DNA of 64,000 nt from Palsa-504 sp963790065 (GTDB taxonomy: Bacteria; Actinomycetota; Actinomycetes; Streptosporangiales; Streptosporangiaceae), in contig CAWBNK010000003.1 in the NCBI GenBank assembly GCA_963790065.1, positions 1 through 64,000 of the forward strand. The letters are read 5' to 3'. Position numbers and translations under genes: made by a program. This document shows positions 18,696 to 27,879 of this stretch, one piece after another. Each line of letters begins with the position of its first letter. Within the stretch, counting starts at the first letter, position 1. The notes under the pieces are model-generated. The model worked only from the letters and a program-made list of their open reading frames with translations, did not search any database and had not been told where the DNA came from.

Positions 18696-20048
18696 GTGCG
18701 TGGCACAGACCGCAGGTCGGCACGGCGTGCGCGACGGTACGCTACCGTCGCGGCAGCGGCGGTCATCGGCCTGCTGGCCACCGCGTGCGGCGGCAGCGCC
18801 CCCTCCCGGGCCCCGTCCCCTGGTCAGGCCAAGGCGCAGGCCGCCGCGTCCGCCAAGGCGCGCGCGGCGGCGCTCGCGGCGGACCTGAAGATCACCCCGT
18901 CCAACGGCAGCCACGGCGTCGATCCCTCGGCCGGCATCAGCGTCACCGCCCCCAAAGGCAAGGTGACAAGCGTCACAGTGCACACCTCAGGCGACGCCGT
19001 GTCCGGCAGCCTGAGCGACGGCGGCAAGACCTGGCACAGCAGCGCGCGCCAGCTGGACGTGTCGCAGAGCTACACGGTGACCGCCACCGGCACCGACGGC
19101 AGCGGCCACAAGATCACCACGACGAGTACCTTCCGCACCCTGACGCCCGCGCAGACCTTCTCCACGCTGATCTACGAGGGGTACGGCCAGACCTACGGCG
19201 TCGGCATGCCGATCATGCTGACGTTCAGCACGCCGATCACCAACAAGGCGGCCGTCGAGCGGTCGCTGGAGCTCACCACGTCCAAGCCGGTGATCGGCGC
19301 CTGGTACTGGGACGGCGACGAGCACCTGTACTTCCGGCCGCGGGACTACTGGCCCGCCAACACCACGGTCAGCTTCGACGGCCACCTGAACGGGGTGCAG
19401 GGCGCCCAGGGCGTGTACGCCACCGCCAACCTGACCCAGACGTTCGACATCGGCCGGTCGCTGATCGCCGTCGCCAGCACGACCACCCACCGCACGCAGA
19501 TCTACCTCAACGGCAAGCTCGCCTACCAGTGGCCGATCAGCACCGGCCGCCCCAGCCTGCCGACCCCGGACGGCAGCTACGTGAGCGTGGAGAAGTCCAA
19601 CCCGGTCCGCATGATCGGCGGCGGCGCGCCCGGCAGCGCCGGCTACTACAACGAACTGGTCAACTTCGCGGTCCGGTTCACCTTCAGCGGCGACTACTAC
19701 CACTCCGCTCCCTGGTCGGTCGTGAACCAGGGCACCTCGAACGTCAGCCACGGCTGCGTGAACCTGCCGCCCGCCGCCGCGGAGACCTACTACAACATGT
19801 CCATCCCCGGCGATCCGATCACCGTCACCAACAGCACGGCGGCGGGCAAATGGGATGACGGCTGGACCGAGTGGTTCCTGACCTGGTCGCAGTACCTGCA
19901 CGGCAGCGCGCTCGGCCAGGCCGTGATGGCCGGCCCGCAAGGCAGCACGTTCGTTTCGCCTTCGTCACTGCCAGCGGATACCGCCACCGCCCCGCTCCAG
20001 ACCTCCGCCACCGGGAACTACTACGCCGGCACGGCGGCCCTCGGGTAG
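18696..20048 (+). CDS. Lipoprotein L,D-transpeptidase, Ig-like plus YkuD domains
   Basis: A 450-residue protein with GTG start after AAGGAGGG. An N-terminal signal ends in a lipobox-like LLATACGG. Two Ig-like domains (about residues 65-255) precede the YkuD catalytic domain (about 255-390). The catalytic pattern is YHSAPW ... NVSHGCVNLPP, with the nucleophilic Cys in SHGC. A C-terminal aromatic tail (WTEWFLTWSQYLHG) is as in mycobacterial LdtMt2-type enzymes. It makes 3-3 cross-links in peptidoglycan outside the membrane. Lnt directly upstream could acylate it. Confidence 0.9.
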   Translation: MRGTDRRSARRARRYATVAAAAVIGLLATACGGSAPSRAPSPGQAKAQAAASAKARAAALAADLKITPSNGSHGVDPSAGISVTAPKGKVTSVTVHTSGDAVSGSLSDGGKTWHSSARQLDVSQSYTVTATGTDGSGHKITTTSTFRTLTPAQTFSTLIYEGYGQTYGVGMPIMLTFSTPITNKAAVERSLELTTSKPVIGAWYWDGDEHLYFRPRDYWPANTTVSFDGHLNGVQGAQGVYATANLTQTFDIGRSLIAVASTTTHRTQIYLNGKLAYQWPISTGRPSLPTPDGSYVSVEKSNPVRMIGGGAPGSAGYYNELVNFAVRFTFSGDYYHSAPWSVVNQGTSNVSHGCVNLPPAAAETYYNMSIPGDPITVTNSTAAGKWDDGWTEWFLTWSQYLHGSALGQAVMAGPQGSTFVSPSSLPADTATAPLQTSATGNYYAGTAALG

Positions 20049-20078
20049 TCCTCGGCTCACTCGGGTAGCTTCCCAGGC

Positions 20079-21264
20079 TCAGGGAGCTTCCCAGAGGGAG
20101 GCGATGCCCTGGCCCACGCCGATGCACATGCTGGCCGCGCCGCGGGCGACGCCGCGCCGCCGCATCTCGTGCAGCAGGGTGGTCACGATCCGCGCGCCGG
20201 AGCAGCCGAGCGGATGCCCGATGGCGATCGCGCCGCCGTTGACGTTGACCCGGTCCGGGTCGGCCTTGAGCTCGTCCACGACCGCCACCGACTGCGCCGC
20301 GAACGCCTCGTTGACCTCGATCAGGTCCAGCTCGTCCAGCTGCCAGCCAGGCCCGGCCCAGGGCCCGGTTCATGGCAGGCACCGGCCCGATCCCCATGTA
20401 GTCCGGGTGCACGCCGGCCGCGGCGGCGCCCACGTAGCGGGCCAGCGGCGTCGCGCCCGCCTGGCGTACCGCGTCCGCCGACATGAGCAGCAGCGCGGCG
20501 GCGCCGTCGTTCAGCGGCGAGGAGTTGCCGCCGGTGACCGTGCCGCCCTTGCGGAAGGCCGGGGCCTTCGCGGCCAGGTCCGCGAGGGTGAGACGTGCGT
20601 TGATTCCCTCGTCGTGGCTGACCTCGCCGCGTGAGGTGGTGACCGGCGCCGTCTCGGCGTCGAACCGGCCGGCGTCGCGCGCGGCGGCGGCCAGCTGGTG
20701 GCTGCGCAGCGCCCATTCGTCCTGCCGCTCCCGGGTGATGCCGTACTTGACGGCGACGTTCTCCGCGGTCTCGCCCAGCGTGATCGGCGGGTACATTTCC
20801 TTCATCCGCGGGCTCACCAGCCGCCAGCCCAGCCTGGTGTCGGCCAGGTCCATGGTCCGGGGGAACGGGTCGGCGGAACGCCCGAGCACGAATGGCGCGC
20901 GGGTCATCGACTCCGACCCGCCGGCCAGGCAGACGTCCGCCTCGCCGGCCGCGATCGTCCGCGCCGCGTCGCAGACCGCCTCCATCCCGGACCCGCAGAG
21001 CCGGTTCACGGTGGCCCCGGGTATCTCCACCGGCAGCCCGGCCAGCAGCACCGCCATCCGGGCGACGTTCCTGTTGTCCTCGCCGGCCTGGTTGGCCGCG
21101 CCCCAGTAGACATCCTCGATCGCGGTCACGTCCAGCCACGGGTTGCGCCGGATCAGGGCCGTGATGACATCGGCGGCCAGGTGATCGGGGCGTACCTCGG
21201 CGAGCGAGCCCTTGATCTTGCCGATGGGCGTCCGGCATGCGTCCACCACGAACACAGAGTTCAC
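20079..21264 (-). CDS. Acetyl-CoA acetyltransferase / thiolase (one frameshift)
   Basis: A thiolase of about 395 residues. GGAGG at 21273-21277 fits GTG 21264 (8-nt spacer) or 21267. The N-terminal part contains DACRTPIGKIKGSL, the acyl-accepting Cys in VNRLCGSGMEAV, and GGSESMTRAPF. After a shift near 20349 the end reads LDLIEVNEAFAAQSVAVV, GGAIAIGHPLGCSGAR and MCIGVGQGIA, with the catalytic His and second Cys. It either cleaves 3-ketoacyl-CoA or condenses two acetyl-CoA; the substrate cannot be fixed. A single extra base explains the break. No other beta-oxidation gene is adjacent. Confidence 0.88.
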
Positions 21265-21324
21265 CACGTCTACCTCCGACGAACACGGCTGCCTGGATTC
21301 CACGATAACCCGCCGGACAGGCCG

Positions 21325-21361
21325 CTGCGGGGCGGCCGGTTGCGGACCGGCCGCCCCGCAG
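21325..21361 (-). terminator. Hairpin terminator downstream of the 80-residue protein gene
   Basis: A perfect 16-bp stem, CTGCGGGGCGGCCGGT paired with ACCGGCCGCCCCGCAG, and a 5-nt loop (TGCGG). It lies after the stop of the minus-strand gene at 21405 and before the thiolase start. No U-tract follows, which is common for actinobacterial terminators. Confidence 0.7.
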
Positions 21362-21404
21362 TCTGGGAAAGGCGGAGCACTAGGAGGTATGCCGCGCCTT
21401 GGGT

Positions 21405-21647
21405 CTATGCCTTAGCGTCTATCTGCCTGGCGATCGCGAGGGCCTGGTTGATGGGCATCGCGTAGCCGTTGATGTCCAGGCCGACGAGCGTGACGTTCCT
21501 GCTCTGCCTGGACGGCGGAGAGGCCTGGCTGGGTTCCCTGGGCTCACCGCCGGATTCCGTTGCGTCGTCAGTGACCGCAGTGGCCGCGGGCGACTCGCTC
21601 GCATCGCGCGGACGCTCTGAGTGATTCCCGCTTCCGTCGTCCTGCAC
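21405..21647 (-). CDS. Small hypothetical protein, 80 residues
   Basis: A GTG start preceded by AGGAG. The N-terminal 45 residues are polar and low complexity (Ser, Glu, Pro, Ala). The last 30, NVTLVGLDINGYAMPINQAL then AIARQIDAKA, look ordered and slightly hydrophobic. The gene has its own hairpin terminator at 21325-21361, which supports its reality. No family is recognised. Ordinary coding GC bias is present. It lies between the thiolase and the unknown secreted protein gene on the same strand. Confidence 0.45.
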   Translation of the reverse strand: MQDDGSGNHSERPRDASESPAATAVTDDATESGGEPREPSQASPPSRQSRNVTLVGLDINGYAMPINQALAIARQIDAKA

Positions 21648-21749
21648 TGCGATGCTCCTAGCTGGTCTGGAAATGGCGTCGGCATGTCACCTGATCAGGC
21701 AGCCTCTGATCGGGACCTAGGGCGACGGCCCGCGCCTGGCCGGTGGCTC

Positions 21750-21779
21750 GGTGGCCCCGGGGAGATCTCCGGGGCCACC
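21750..21779 (-). terminator. Hairpin terminator of the unknown secreted protein gene
   Basis: An 11-bp perfect stem, GGTGGCCCCGG paired with CCGGGGCCACC, with an 8-nt loop, about 85 bp past the stop codon of the minus-strand gene that ends at 21865. Confidence 0.6.
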
Positions 21780-21864
21780 GTGTCGCGGACTGATCCGCTC
21801 GGCCGGCAGATCGGCGCAAGAGCATGCTTGCTGCGGTCCTGTACTTACATTCCGGACGGGTTCA

Positions 21865-23419
21865 TCAGCAGGTGGTGCCAGCGGCCGTGGCGCTGACCCT
21901 GTCCAGGCATACGGTTGAACCGGCGTTGGTCGCCGTCTGCGGCGTGGTGTTGAAGGTCGCCGCGACGGCCGCGCCGGCCCCGTCAAGGGTGACCGTGACC
22001 GGGTTGGTGAGGCCGAAGTTCTGGCAGCCGAGGTTGGTGAAGGACATGTTGAGCCGGTTCGCCATGAAGGTGAGCAGGTTGTCGCCGACGCCGGCCACCG
22101 GCGCCTGCCCGGTAGCGAGCAGGGCCTGGTTGGCCGCCAGGAACGGGGTCTGGATGTTGACCATGTTCTGGCAGTACATCACCGGGCTGCTGGTCCGGTT
22201 GTTCTGCGCGTTGATCGGCGCCTGGCCGATTTCCTCGCGGTACAGGTTGGTCTTGGCCGGGTCGAGCTGACCGTTGCCGTCCAGCGTCATCTCGTCGTTC
22301 TCCGGCACCAGCGCGGCGATCCTCGGCTGGTTCTTGGCGGCGAGCAGCTCGTCAAGCGCCTGGGAGCTGGTCGGCTGTTGTTGTTCGCGAGGTCAGGCGC
22401 CTCGAACGGAGTGCACCCGAGCACCGGGTCCATGAACAGGTCGAGCAGCGTGTTGTCACTGCCGTTGAGCAGCAGCGTGGACCCGGTCAGCTGAGCCGCG
22501 TTGGCCGTGGTGTCCTGTGCCGTCTGGCCGGTGGTCGGGTTGAGCAGGTACTCGGTGGTCACGTTGTCGCTCGGGTCCTGGTCCACCATGTCGAAGTTGC
22601 GCGTGACCGGGCAGGCGTTGCCAGTCCCCACCGCACCTGCGGTCGGCACGATCTTCGCCGAGGTACCTTCGGACGGAACGGGCAGCCTTCCCTCGCGCAC
22701 CAACAGGAAGGCCGTGTTGAAGAAGTTGATGCCGTTGCAGAACGACACCTGGCCGAAGACCGATCCGGCTGGCCGTTGACGCAGTTGCCCTGTTGCAGCG
22801 CGGTGGGCGTCGCGCCCACCTGGAACAGGTCCGTGCCGTTGAACCCGAAGTCGATGGTGACGATCGCGTTCGCCGGCAGCGTCGGCACCGTGGGCGCAAT
22901 GGCCGGCGTGGTGCCCTGGGTGATGACCAGCGGGTTATAGACCGACAGCGCGCCGGTGCGCGGGTTCAGGATGGTGGCCTGGACGAACGCGCCCAGGTTG
23001 GCCGCGTTGGTCATCGTGCAGCCCGACGCCGCGGGCGTCTGGCCGTCGGTGCCAGTGAGCTGGTAGGGCGTGGCCAGGCCCTGCGCGCTCAGCGGGTTGG
23101 CCGGGACGATGATGTCGCAGTTGACATTGGCCGTCGCGGTGGCCGCGGCCACCGCTGCTGGCGGCGTTGCCGACGCAGTGGCCGACGCGGGCGAAGCGGC
23201 CGACGCGGGCGAAGCGGCCGACCCGGAAGCACTCGCGGATGGACTGGCCGACGCCCCCATGGCCGACTGCTCGATCTTCGAAACATTACCTCCCGAGATC
23301 GCGAGGATGATCCCGAGAGTCAGGCCCAACGCCATCGGGATGGCGAGGGGGACCGCAATACGCACCGCGCGACTGTTACGACCGCGACGGCGCCATGCGG
23401 ACCTATGCCCGCTGAGCAT
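21865..23419 (-). CDS. Unknown secreted/anchored protein (two frameshifts)
   Basis: About 515 residues assembled from three frames. The N-terminus is arginine-rich (MLSGHRSAWRRRGRNSR), followed by the single membrane helix VPLAIPMALGLTLGIILAI and an Ala/Ser/Pro linker. The body contains CDIIVPANPLSAQGLATPYQ and VTIDFGFNGTDLFQVG; after a shift near 22775 it contains FCNGINFFNTAFLLVREGRLP, MVDQDPSDNVTTEYLLNPTT and LFMDPVLGCTPFEAPDLANN; after a shift near 22372 it contains VPENDEMTLDGNGQLDPAKT and CQNMVNIQTPFLAANQAL. Several spaced cysteines suggest disulfides in an extracellular domain. I do not recognise an enzyme family. A truncated copy of its promoter and N-terminus lies at 29265-29620. Confidence 0.6.
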
Positions 23420-24460
23420 TCAATCCACCTCCATGGATGTCCGCTGTGACGCTCCCGGGGGATCACGCTAGACCCGGGCTGTTGGCGAGATTAGGGAATT
23501 CTCCAGATTCGCTTTTTGTCCGGTTTTTTGGCCGAAGCGGCGCCGAAACCTTTGTAATTCATTGCTAAGTCCTTACGCCGCAGGTGAAGGGGCGGCTACG
23601 CAGACTGAGATTGCCGAGTGATTGACGACAGCGCGTTGCGGCCCCACCGCCAAGCCGATCATGGGGACGGACGGTAGTTATTACGGCTCTCGCAGTGACC
23701 GGCAGGTATTGCGGGGAGGTTACGAGTACGCGCTCTCCGGAGCCCGCCTGGCAGGTCATGGCGACATCGACCCGCCAGCGGGGAGGAAGGCAGTCTGCGG
23801 CCGGGCAGCCTGGAGCGGCCACTGACGCACTGACGGCAGCGGCACGCGCCCGTAACGGCAACGGCGGCCGCATATTCCGGGATGGAATGTGGCGGCCCGC
23901 AGGTGCCCGGTAATTAGCTCGCGGCTAGTCCCACGACCGGGTCTTCATAATGACTGGCCTGGACCGTCGTACGGTGCCGTACGTTGCCGCAGTTAATCAT
24001 CATCGATGGTTTATGAATTCTTCGACCGATAACCGCCATAGTGGCGGGATCTAGCCAGCGTGAACGGCCATTGATGGGCCGCGAGGTGGCTCATGGTGGC
24101 CCGTTCAGCGGCTGCTTCGGCAGGACTGCCGGGCCAGGACAGGCCGACTCCCGCCACGACGCCGGGCCGCCTGGGTCCACGCCGCCCGACTTCCTGCCCT
24201 CGGCGGCTGGGTAAGGTTGAGGTTTGTGCTGGCCAATCCCTCGGTTAACGTGCGATCATCCGATTACCGGCAGCAACGCGCGGGGGCCGCGGTCAGCGCG
24301 CTTCGCCGGCGGGCGGGGATCGGCTGAGGTCGGCAACTTTTCCCCGCGGGTGAGCGTCTGTGTAGGAGGAGTCGTTACCTGATGTTGCTTGCTTCGAGAG
24401 TTCCTGGCCTTTACTTTTGTTACTTTTCCAATTGTGAAATCACGTTGAGGGGACGGTGCC
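23420..24460. other. 1-kb intergenic region with no convincing gene
   Basis: It separates the divergent unknown secreted protein gene (minus) and an L,D-transpeptidase gene (plus). The first 170 bp form the promoter region shared with the truncated copy at 29265-29444. Palindromes seen: CGTACGG-TG-CCGTACG (23968-23983) and CCGCCA-TAG-TGGCGG near 24030. A lower-GC stretch around 23990-24030 could hold promoters. Short open frames have no recognisable product. A c-di-AMP riboswitch was looked for before the transpeptidase gene but its conserved elements were not found. Confidence 0.5.
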
Positions 24461-25747
24461 GTGTCGGGATCCGGTTGGTTCCGCAGAAAGTCGACATTGC
24501 TGACGACGGGCGAAACTTCCACAGCTAAACGGATCTGGCAGCGAACTGCGGCCTCCGGTGCCCCCAGGCCGAGCAAGAAGCGCGGGGCGGCCCTCACCGC
24601 CAGCAGCGCCGCGCTCGTCCTCGGCGCCGGCGTCACGATCGTGGCGTTTGCGTCGCCGGGGAGCCACGCCTCCCTGGTCTCCTCGGCCGCCGCCGTGAAC
24701 GCGTCTAAGCCGCTGCAACCCGCGCCCAACTTGCAGGTGGTCTCGGTGACCCCGGCCGCGGGCGCGCGAGGCGTCAACGGCCTCAGCCCCATCCGGGTGC
24801 AGTTCTCCGCGCCACTGGCCCCGAGCTCACCGATGCCGACCCTGTCGCCTTCGATCGCGGGCACCTGGACGCTCCAGGGCGACGCCGCGGTCTTCACCCC
24901 GACGGTGGGCTACTCCGAGAACACCCGCGTCACGGTGAAGATCCCCGGCGGCCTGGCCGGCGTGATATCAGTCGCGGGAGCGAACGCGGGCGACGGCGGA
25001 ACCCTCGGCTCGGACCTGAGCCCGAGCTTCACCACGGGCTCGTTCAGCACCATGCGCCTGCAGCAGCTACTCGCCCAGCTCGGCTACCTGCCGCTGACCT
25101 GGACGCCTGAGTCCGACACCACTATCAGCCCGACCAACGCTCAGGCCGAGCTCGCGGCCGCGTACAACGCGCCCGCCGGGACCTTCAACTGGCAGGCAGG
25201 TTACCCGTCGAGCCTGATGGACCAGTGGAAGGCAGGCTCCGACAACATCCTGGACAACGGCGCGGTTCGGGCGTTCGAGTCGGTCACCGGCCTGACCATG
25301 GACGGGAGCGCCGGCCGCACCGTGTGGACCGAGCTGTTCAAGGCCGTGGCCGAGGGCAAGGACAACCCCAACGGCTACACCTACGCGCTCGCCAGCCAGT
25401 ACTCCCCGGAGAACCTGAGAATCTGGCACAACGGCCGGATAGTGCTCGAGAGCCCGGCCAACACCGGCATCCCGGCCTCCCCCACCGTAGACGGCACTTT
25501 CCCCGTTTACCTGAAGTACTACTTCAGCTACATGAAGGGGACGAATCCGAACGGCACGAAGTACGACGACCCGGTGTACTACGCGTCCTACTTCAACGGC
25601 GGCGACGCGGTGCACCAGTTCAGCCGGGCCAGCTACGGCTGGTACCAGAGCCTGGGCTGCGTGGAGCTGCCCTGGGATTCGGCCGAGAAGGCTTATCCCT
25701 ATCTCACCTACGGCAGTCTCGTCACCGTCACCGGCCCGGTGGCCTAG
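24461..25747 (+). CDS. L,D-transpeptidase family protein with Ig-like and peptidoglycan-binding-like regions
   Basis: A 428-residue protein starting at GTG 24461 after GAGGGGA. A membrane or signal segment lies at about residues 44-68 (LTASSAALVLGAGVTIVAF). An Ig-like domain follows (VVSVTPAAGARGVNGLSPI and VFTPTVGYSENTRVTVKI). Next comes a peptidoglycan-binding-like part (MRLQQLLAQLGYLPLTW, then GAVRAFESVTGLT). The C-terminal YkuD domain has VHQFSRASYGWYQSLGCVEL, where the usual SHGC is SLGC. The nucleophile Cys and an upstream His are kept. It probably remodels or cross-links peptidoglycan outside the membrane. A hairpin terminator follows the stop. Confidence 0.82.
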   Translation: MSGSGWFRRKSTLLTTGETSTAKRIWQRTAASGAPRPSKKRGAALTASSAALVLGAGVTIVAFASPGSHASLVSSAAAVNASKPLQPAPNLQVVSVTPAAGARGVNGLSPIRVQFSAPLAPSSPMPTLSPSIAGTWTLQGDAAVFTPTVGYSENTRVTVKIPGGLAGVISVAGANAGDGGTLGSDLSPSFTTGSFSTMRLQQLLAQLGYLPLTWTPESDTTISPTNAQAELAAAYNAPAGTFNWQAGYPSSLMDQWKAGSDNILDNGAVRAFESVTGLTMDGSAGRTVWTELFKAVAEGKDNPNGYTYALASQYSPENLRIWHNGRIVLESPANTGIPASPTVDGTFPVYLKYYFSYMKGTNPNGTKYDDPVYYASYFNGGDAVHQFSRASYGWYQSLGCVELPWDSAEKAYPYLTYGSLVTVTGPVA

Positions 25748-25757
25748 GACAGCACTG

Positions 25758-25792
25758 CGGGGGCTTCACGGGTTCGTCCCGTGAAGCCCCCG
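25758..25792 (+). terminator. Terminator of the L,D-transpeptidase gene at 24461
   Basis: A perfect 15-bp stem, CGGGGGCTTCACGGG paired with CCCGTGAAGCCCCCG, loop TTCGT, beginning 11 bp after the stop codon. No U-tract. Confidence 0.75.
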
Positions 25793-25801
25793 TGAACAGC
25801 A

Positions 25802-25833
25802 CTGCGGGGCGGTCCCGAAGGACCGCCCCGCAG
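25802..25833 (-). terminator. Terminator of the cold-shock protein gene
   Basis: A perfect 14-bp stem, CTGCGGGGCGGTCC paired with GGACCGCCCCGCAG, with a stable CGAA tetraloop, 20 bp beyond the cspA-type stop on the minus strand. It sits back to back with the terminator of the convergent gene. Confidence 0.75.
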
Positions 25834-25852
25834 CTGCTCGTGTCGTGACGTG

Positions 25853-26056
25853 TTACAGCGGGTGCACTTCTTCCGCCTGCGGGCCCTTCGGGCCGCGCCC
25901 AGCGGTGTACTCAACCCGCTGGTTCTCCTGGAGGGTGCGGAAGCCGTCGATCTTGATGGTGGAGTGGTGGACGAAGACGTCGGCCGAGCCGTCGTCCGGG
26001 GCGATGAAACCATAGCCCTTGTCCGAGTTGAACCACTTCACGGTGCCCTGAGGCAT
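25853..26056 (-). CDS. Cold-shock protein, CspA family
   Basis: A 67-residue single cold-shock domain. RNP1 is KGYGFIAP and RNP2 is DVFVHHS; the N-terminus MPQGTVKWFNSDKGYGF is standard. It binds single-stranded RNA and DNA and helps translation or RNA unwinding at low temperature. The ATG follows TAGGAGAAGTAC, a good ribosome-binding site. The gene is monocistronic with a hairpin terminator downstream. Length matches the family exactly. Confidence 0.95.
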   Translation of the reverse strand: MPQGTVKWFNSDKGYGFIAPDDGSADVFVHHSTIKIDGFRTLQENQRVEYTAGRGPKGPQAEEVHPL

Positions 26057-26275
26057 GTACTTCTCCTACTGAGACGATTTCGGGAACCACGGTCGTGTGC
26101 CCCGGGTTGCTGCGACCACTGCCCATGTGGACTGCCCTAACGGGCCGGGCGTTCGGGAATGCAGACGCCCGCGGTCAGAATTTCGCAGGCGCTGTGACAC
26201 GTACACGAACTTCGTGCAACCAGGACTATTTAACCACTCACGGCTACCAGCGTGTTCCCAACCGGCGGAAGTGTT

Positions 26276-27046
26276 TCAACGGGCCGCCGCGACGGTCTGC
26301 TCCGCACCGTTGCGCAGCCTGGCCATGCAGACCGCGAAGCGGGAGCCTGGCGTCACGGCGGCGATGTGCTCGGCTTCGGTGACCGTGTCCACGTCGGCGA
26401 GTTCCGGCAGCATTCGGACCCGGAGCCCGGCCTGTTTCAGCCGGGCCAGCTGCCGGGGTCCGGTGTCCGGCTGCGACATCGGAACGCCGAGGATGAGAGC
26501 GGGATCGACCTCCCGCAAGCCAAGCAGCCAGAAGCCGCCGTCCTCGGCCATGCCGAACGTGGCGTCCGCGGTCCTGGACACCAGCGGCTCGATGGCCGCT
26601 GCCAGCAGGCCCGGCGTCACCTGCGGGGTGTCCATCCCGATCAGCACCACGGGCAGGGGCAGCGTCACCCGGGCGTCCGCGAGCGCCCAGGCGATGCGCT
26701 CGTCCAGACCCGCGCCGCGCTGCCCGATCACGTCGAATCCAGGCGGCAGCCAGCGCCCGGGCGTCCCGTCCAGGGCGAGCACCCGGCGGGCGACGGTCGT
26801 GTTCGCCACCGCCGCCAGCGTGTCGGTCAGGGCCGCCTCCGCCAGGGCGGCCGCCTCATCCGGCGTAAACGGGGGCGTGAGCCGGGTCTTCACCCGGCCG
26901 GGAACCGGCTCCTTGGCGATCACCACGACCTGCGCCGCCAGCAGGCGGCCCGCCCGGCTCCAGGCCGGCGGGTCAAGTATCGCCGTGCCAGGGCTTCCCG
27001 GAGCGCCGTCCCGCCGGTGCCGGCCCGCGTAGATGTCGGCGGTCAC
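26276..27046 (-). CDS. DUF2064 / TIGR04282-type glycosyltransferase-like protein
   Basis: A 256-residue nucleotide-diphospho-sugar transferase fold. Motifs include VVVIAKEPVPGRVKTRLTPP at about residue 40, then GQRGAGLDERIAWAL, VVLIGMDTPQVTPGLLAAA and FGMAEDGGFWLLGLR, all diagnostic of DUF2064. The family is often annotated arsenosugar biosynthesis glycosyltransferase, but in actinobacteria it is linked to an uncharacterised sugar cluster. Its ATG overlaps the stop of the GT2 gene, so both are co-translated. The N-terminal 38 residues are an unconserved extension; an internal start is possible. Confidence 0.85.
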   Translation of the reverse strand: MTADIYAGRHRRDGAPGSPGTAILDPPAWSRAGRLLAAQVVVIAKEPVPGRVKTRLTPPFTPDEAAALAEAALTDTLAAVANTTVARRVLALDGTPGRWLPPGFDVIGQRGAGLDERIAWALADARVTLPLPVVLIGMDTPQVTPGLLAAAIEPLVSRTADATFGMAEDGGFWLLGLREVDPALILGVPMSQPDTGPRQLARLKQAGLRVRMLPELADVDTVTEAEHIAAVTPGSRFAVCMARLRNGAEQTVAAAR

Positions 27047-27744
27047 GACGAGGCCTGCCCGGGCAAGACCGGCACTGACGAAGCCGGCGCCGTGATGGAG
27101 GCGAGCACCCGCCGCATGTCCCGTACGGTCCGCACCGTGCCGCCGAGCGTGCCGGTGACCTTCGACTTGCCGGTCCGCGGGTAGTACGGCACATCGGTTT
27201 CCGAGATCCGCCAGCCCGCCTCCGCGGCGCGCACCACCATCTCCAGCGGGTAGCCGAACCGCCGGTCCGACATCGGCAGGGCCAGCAGGGCCTCCCGGCG
27301 GGCGGCGCGCATCGGGCCCAGATCCCGCACCGGGACACCGATGCGGCGGCGTAGTTCGGCGGCCAGCACCCGGTTTCCGATCCTGGCGTGCAGCGGCCAG
27401 GCGCCCTTGCCCTGGACCGACCGCCGTCCCAGCATGAGGTCGGCATCGCCGACCGCGACCGGGTCCGCCACCACAGGCAGGTCACCGGGGTCGAAGGAGG
27501 CGTCGGCGTCCATGATGCAGACGATGTCACTGCGCGCCGCGAGCAGCCCGGCGTGACAGGCGGCGCCGAAACCGCGCTGCGGGACGGGTACGACGCGCGC
27601 CCCGTACGCTGCGGCGATGGCGCCAGAGCCGTCGGTGGAGCCGTTGTCCGCGACAATGGGCCGGTAGCCGGACGGCATCCGGGAAAGCACCCAGGGGAGT
27701 GCGCCTGCCTCGTTGAGGCACGGCAGGACGACATCGATTTCCAT
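27043..27744 (-). CDS. Family 2 glycosyltransferase
   Basis: A 233-residue GT-A fold protein. Seen are VVLPCLNEAGALPWVL, VADNGSTDGSG, and the metal-binding acidic motif in IVCIMDADASFDPGDLP, followed by ADLMLGRRS and YPLEMVVRAAEAGWRI. There are no membrane helices, unlike dolichol-phosphate mannose synthases with anchors. It likely transfers a sugar from an activated donor to a lipid or small acceptor in the cytoplasm. It is the first gene of a two-gene unit with the DUF2064 protein and is divergent from the epimerase gene across 135 bp. Confidence 0.85.
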   Translation of the reverse strand: MEIDVVLPCLNEAGALPWVLSRMPSGYRPIVADNGSTDGSGAIAAAYGARVVPVPQRGFGAACHAGLLAARSDIVCIMDADASFDPGDLPVVADPVAVGDADLMLGRRSVQGKGAWPLHARIGNRVLAAELRRRIGVPVRDLGPMRAARREALLALPMSDRRFGYPLEMVVRAAEAGWRISETDVPYYPRTGKSKVTGTLGGTVRTVRDMRRVLASITAPASSVPVLPGQASS

Positions 27745-27879
27745 GGCGACTGACAGTACGTGCGTGACAGGCGATTTAAGTCCGAAAAGTGGCTGATCGG
27801 CCCTTACGAACCTGTGACGGTCTGGCCCGAGTGCCCGGCTGCGGTCCCGCCAGGGCTAGGCGCATGGTTGGCTGCGGTC

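Noticed and set aside
24240..24460. Possible c-di-AMP (ydaO) riboswitch before the L,D-transpeptidase gene
   Set aside because: The conserved purine-rich core elements could not be found by eye.
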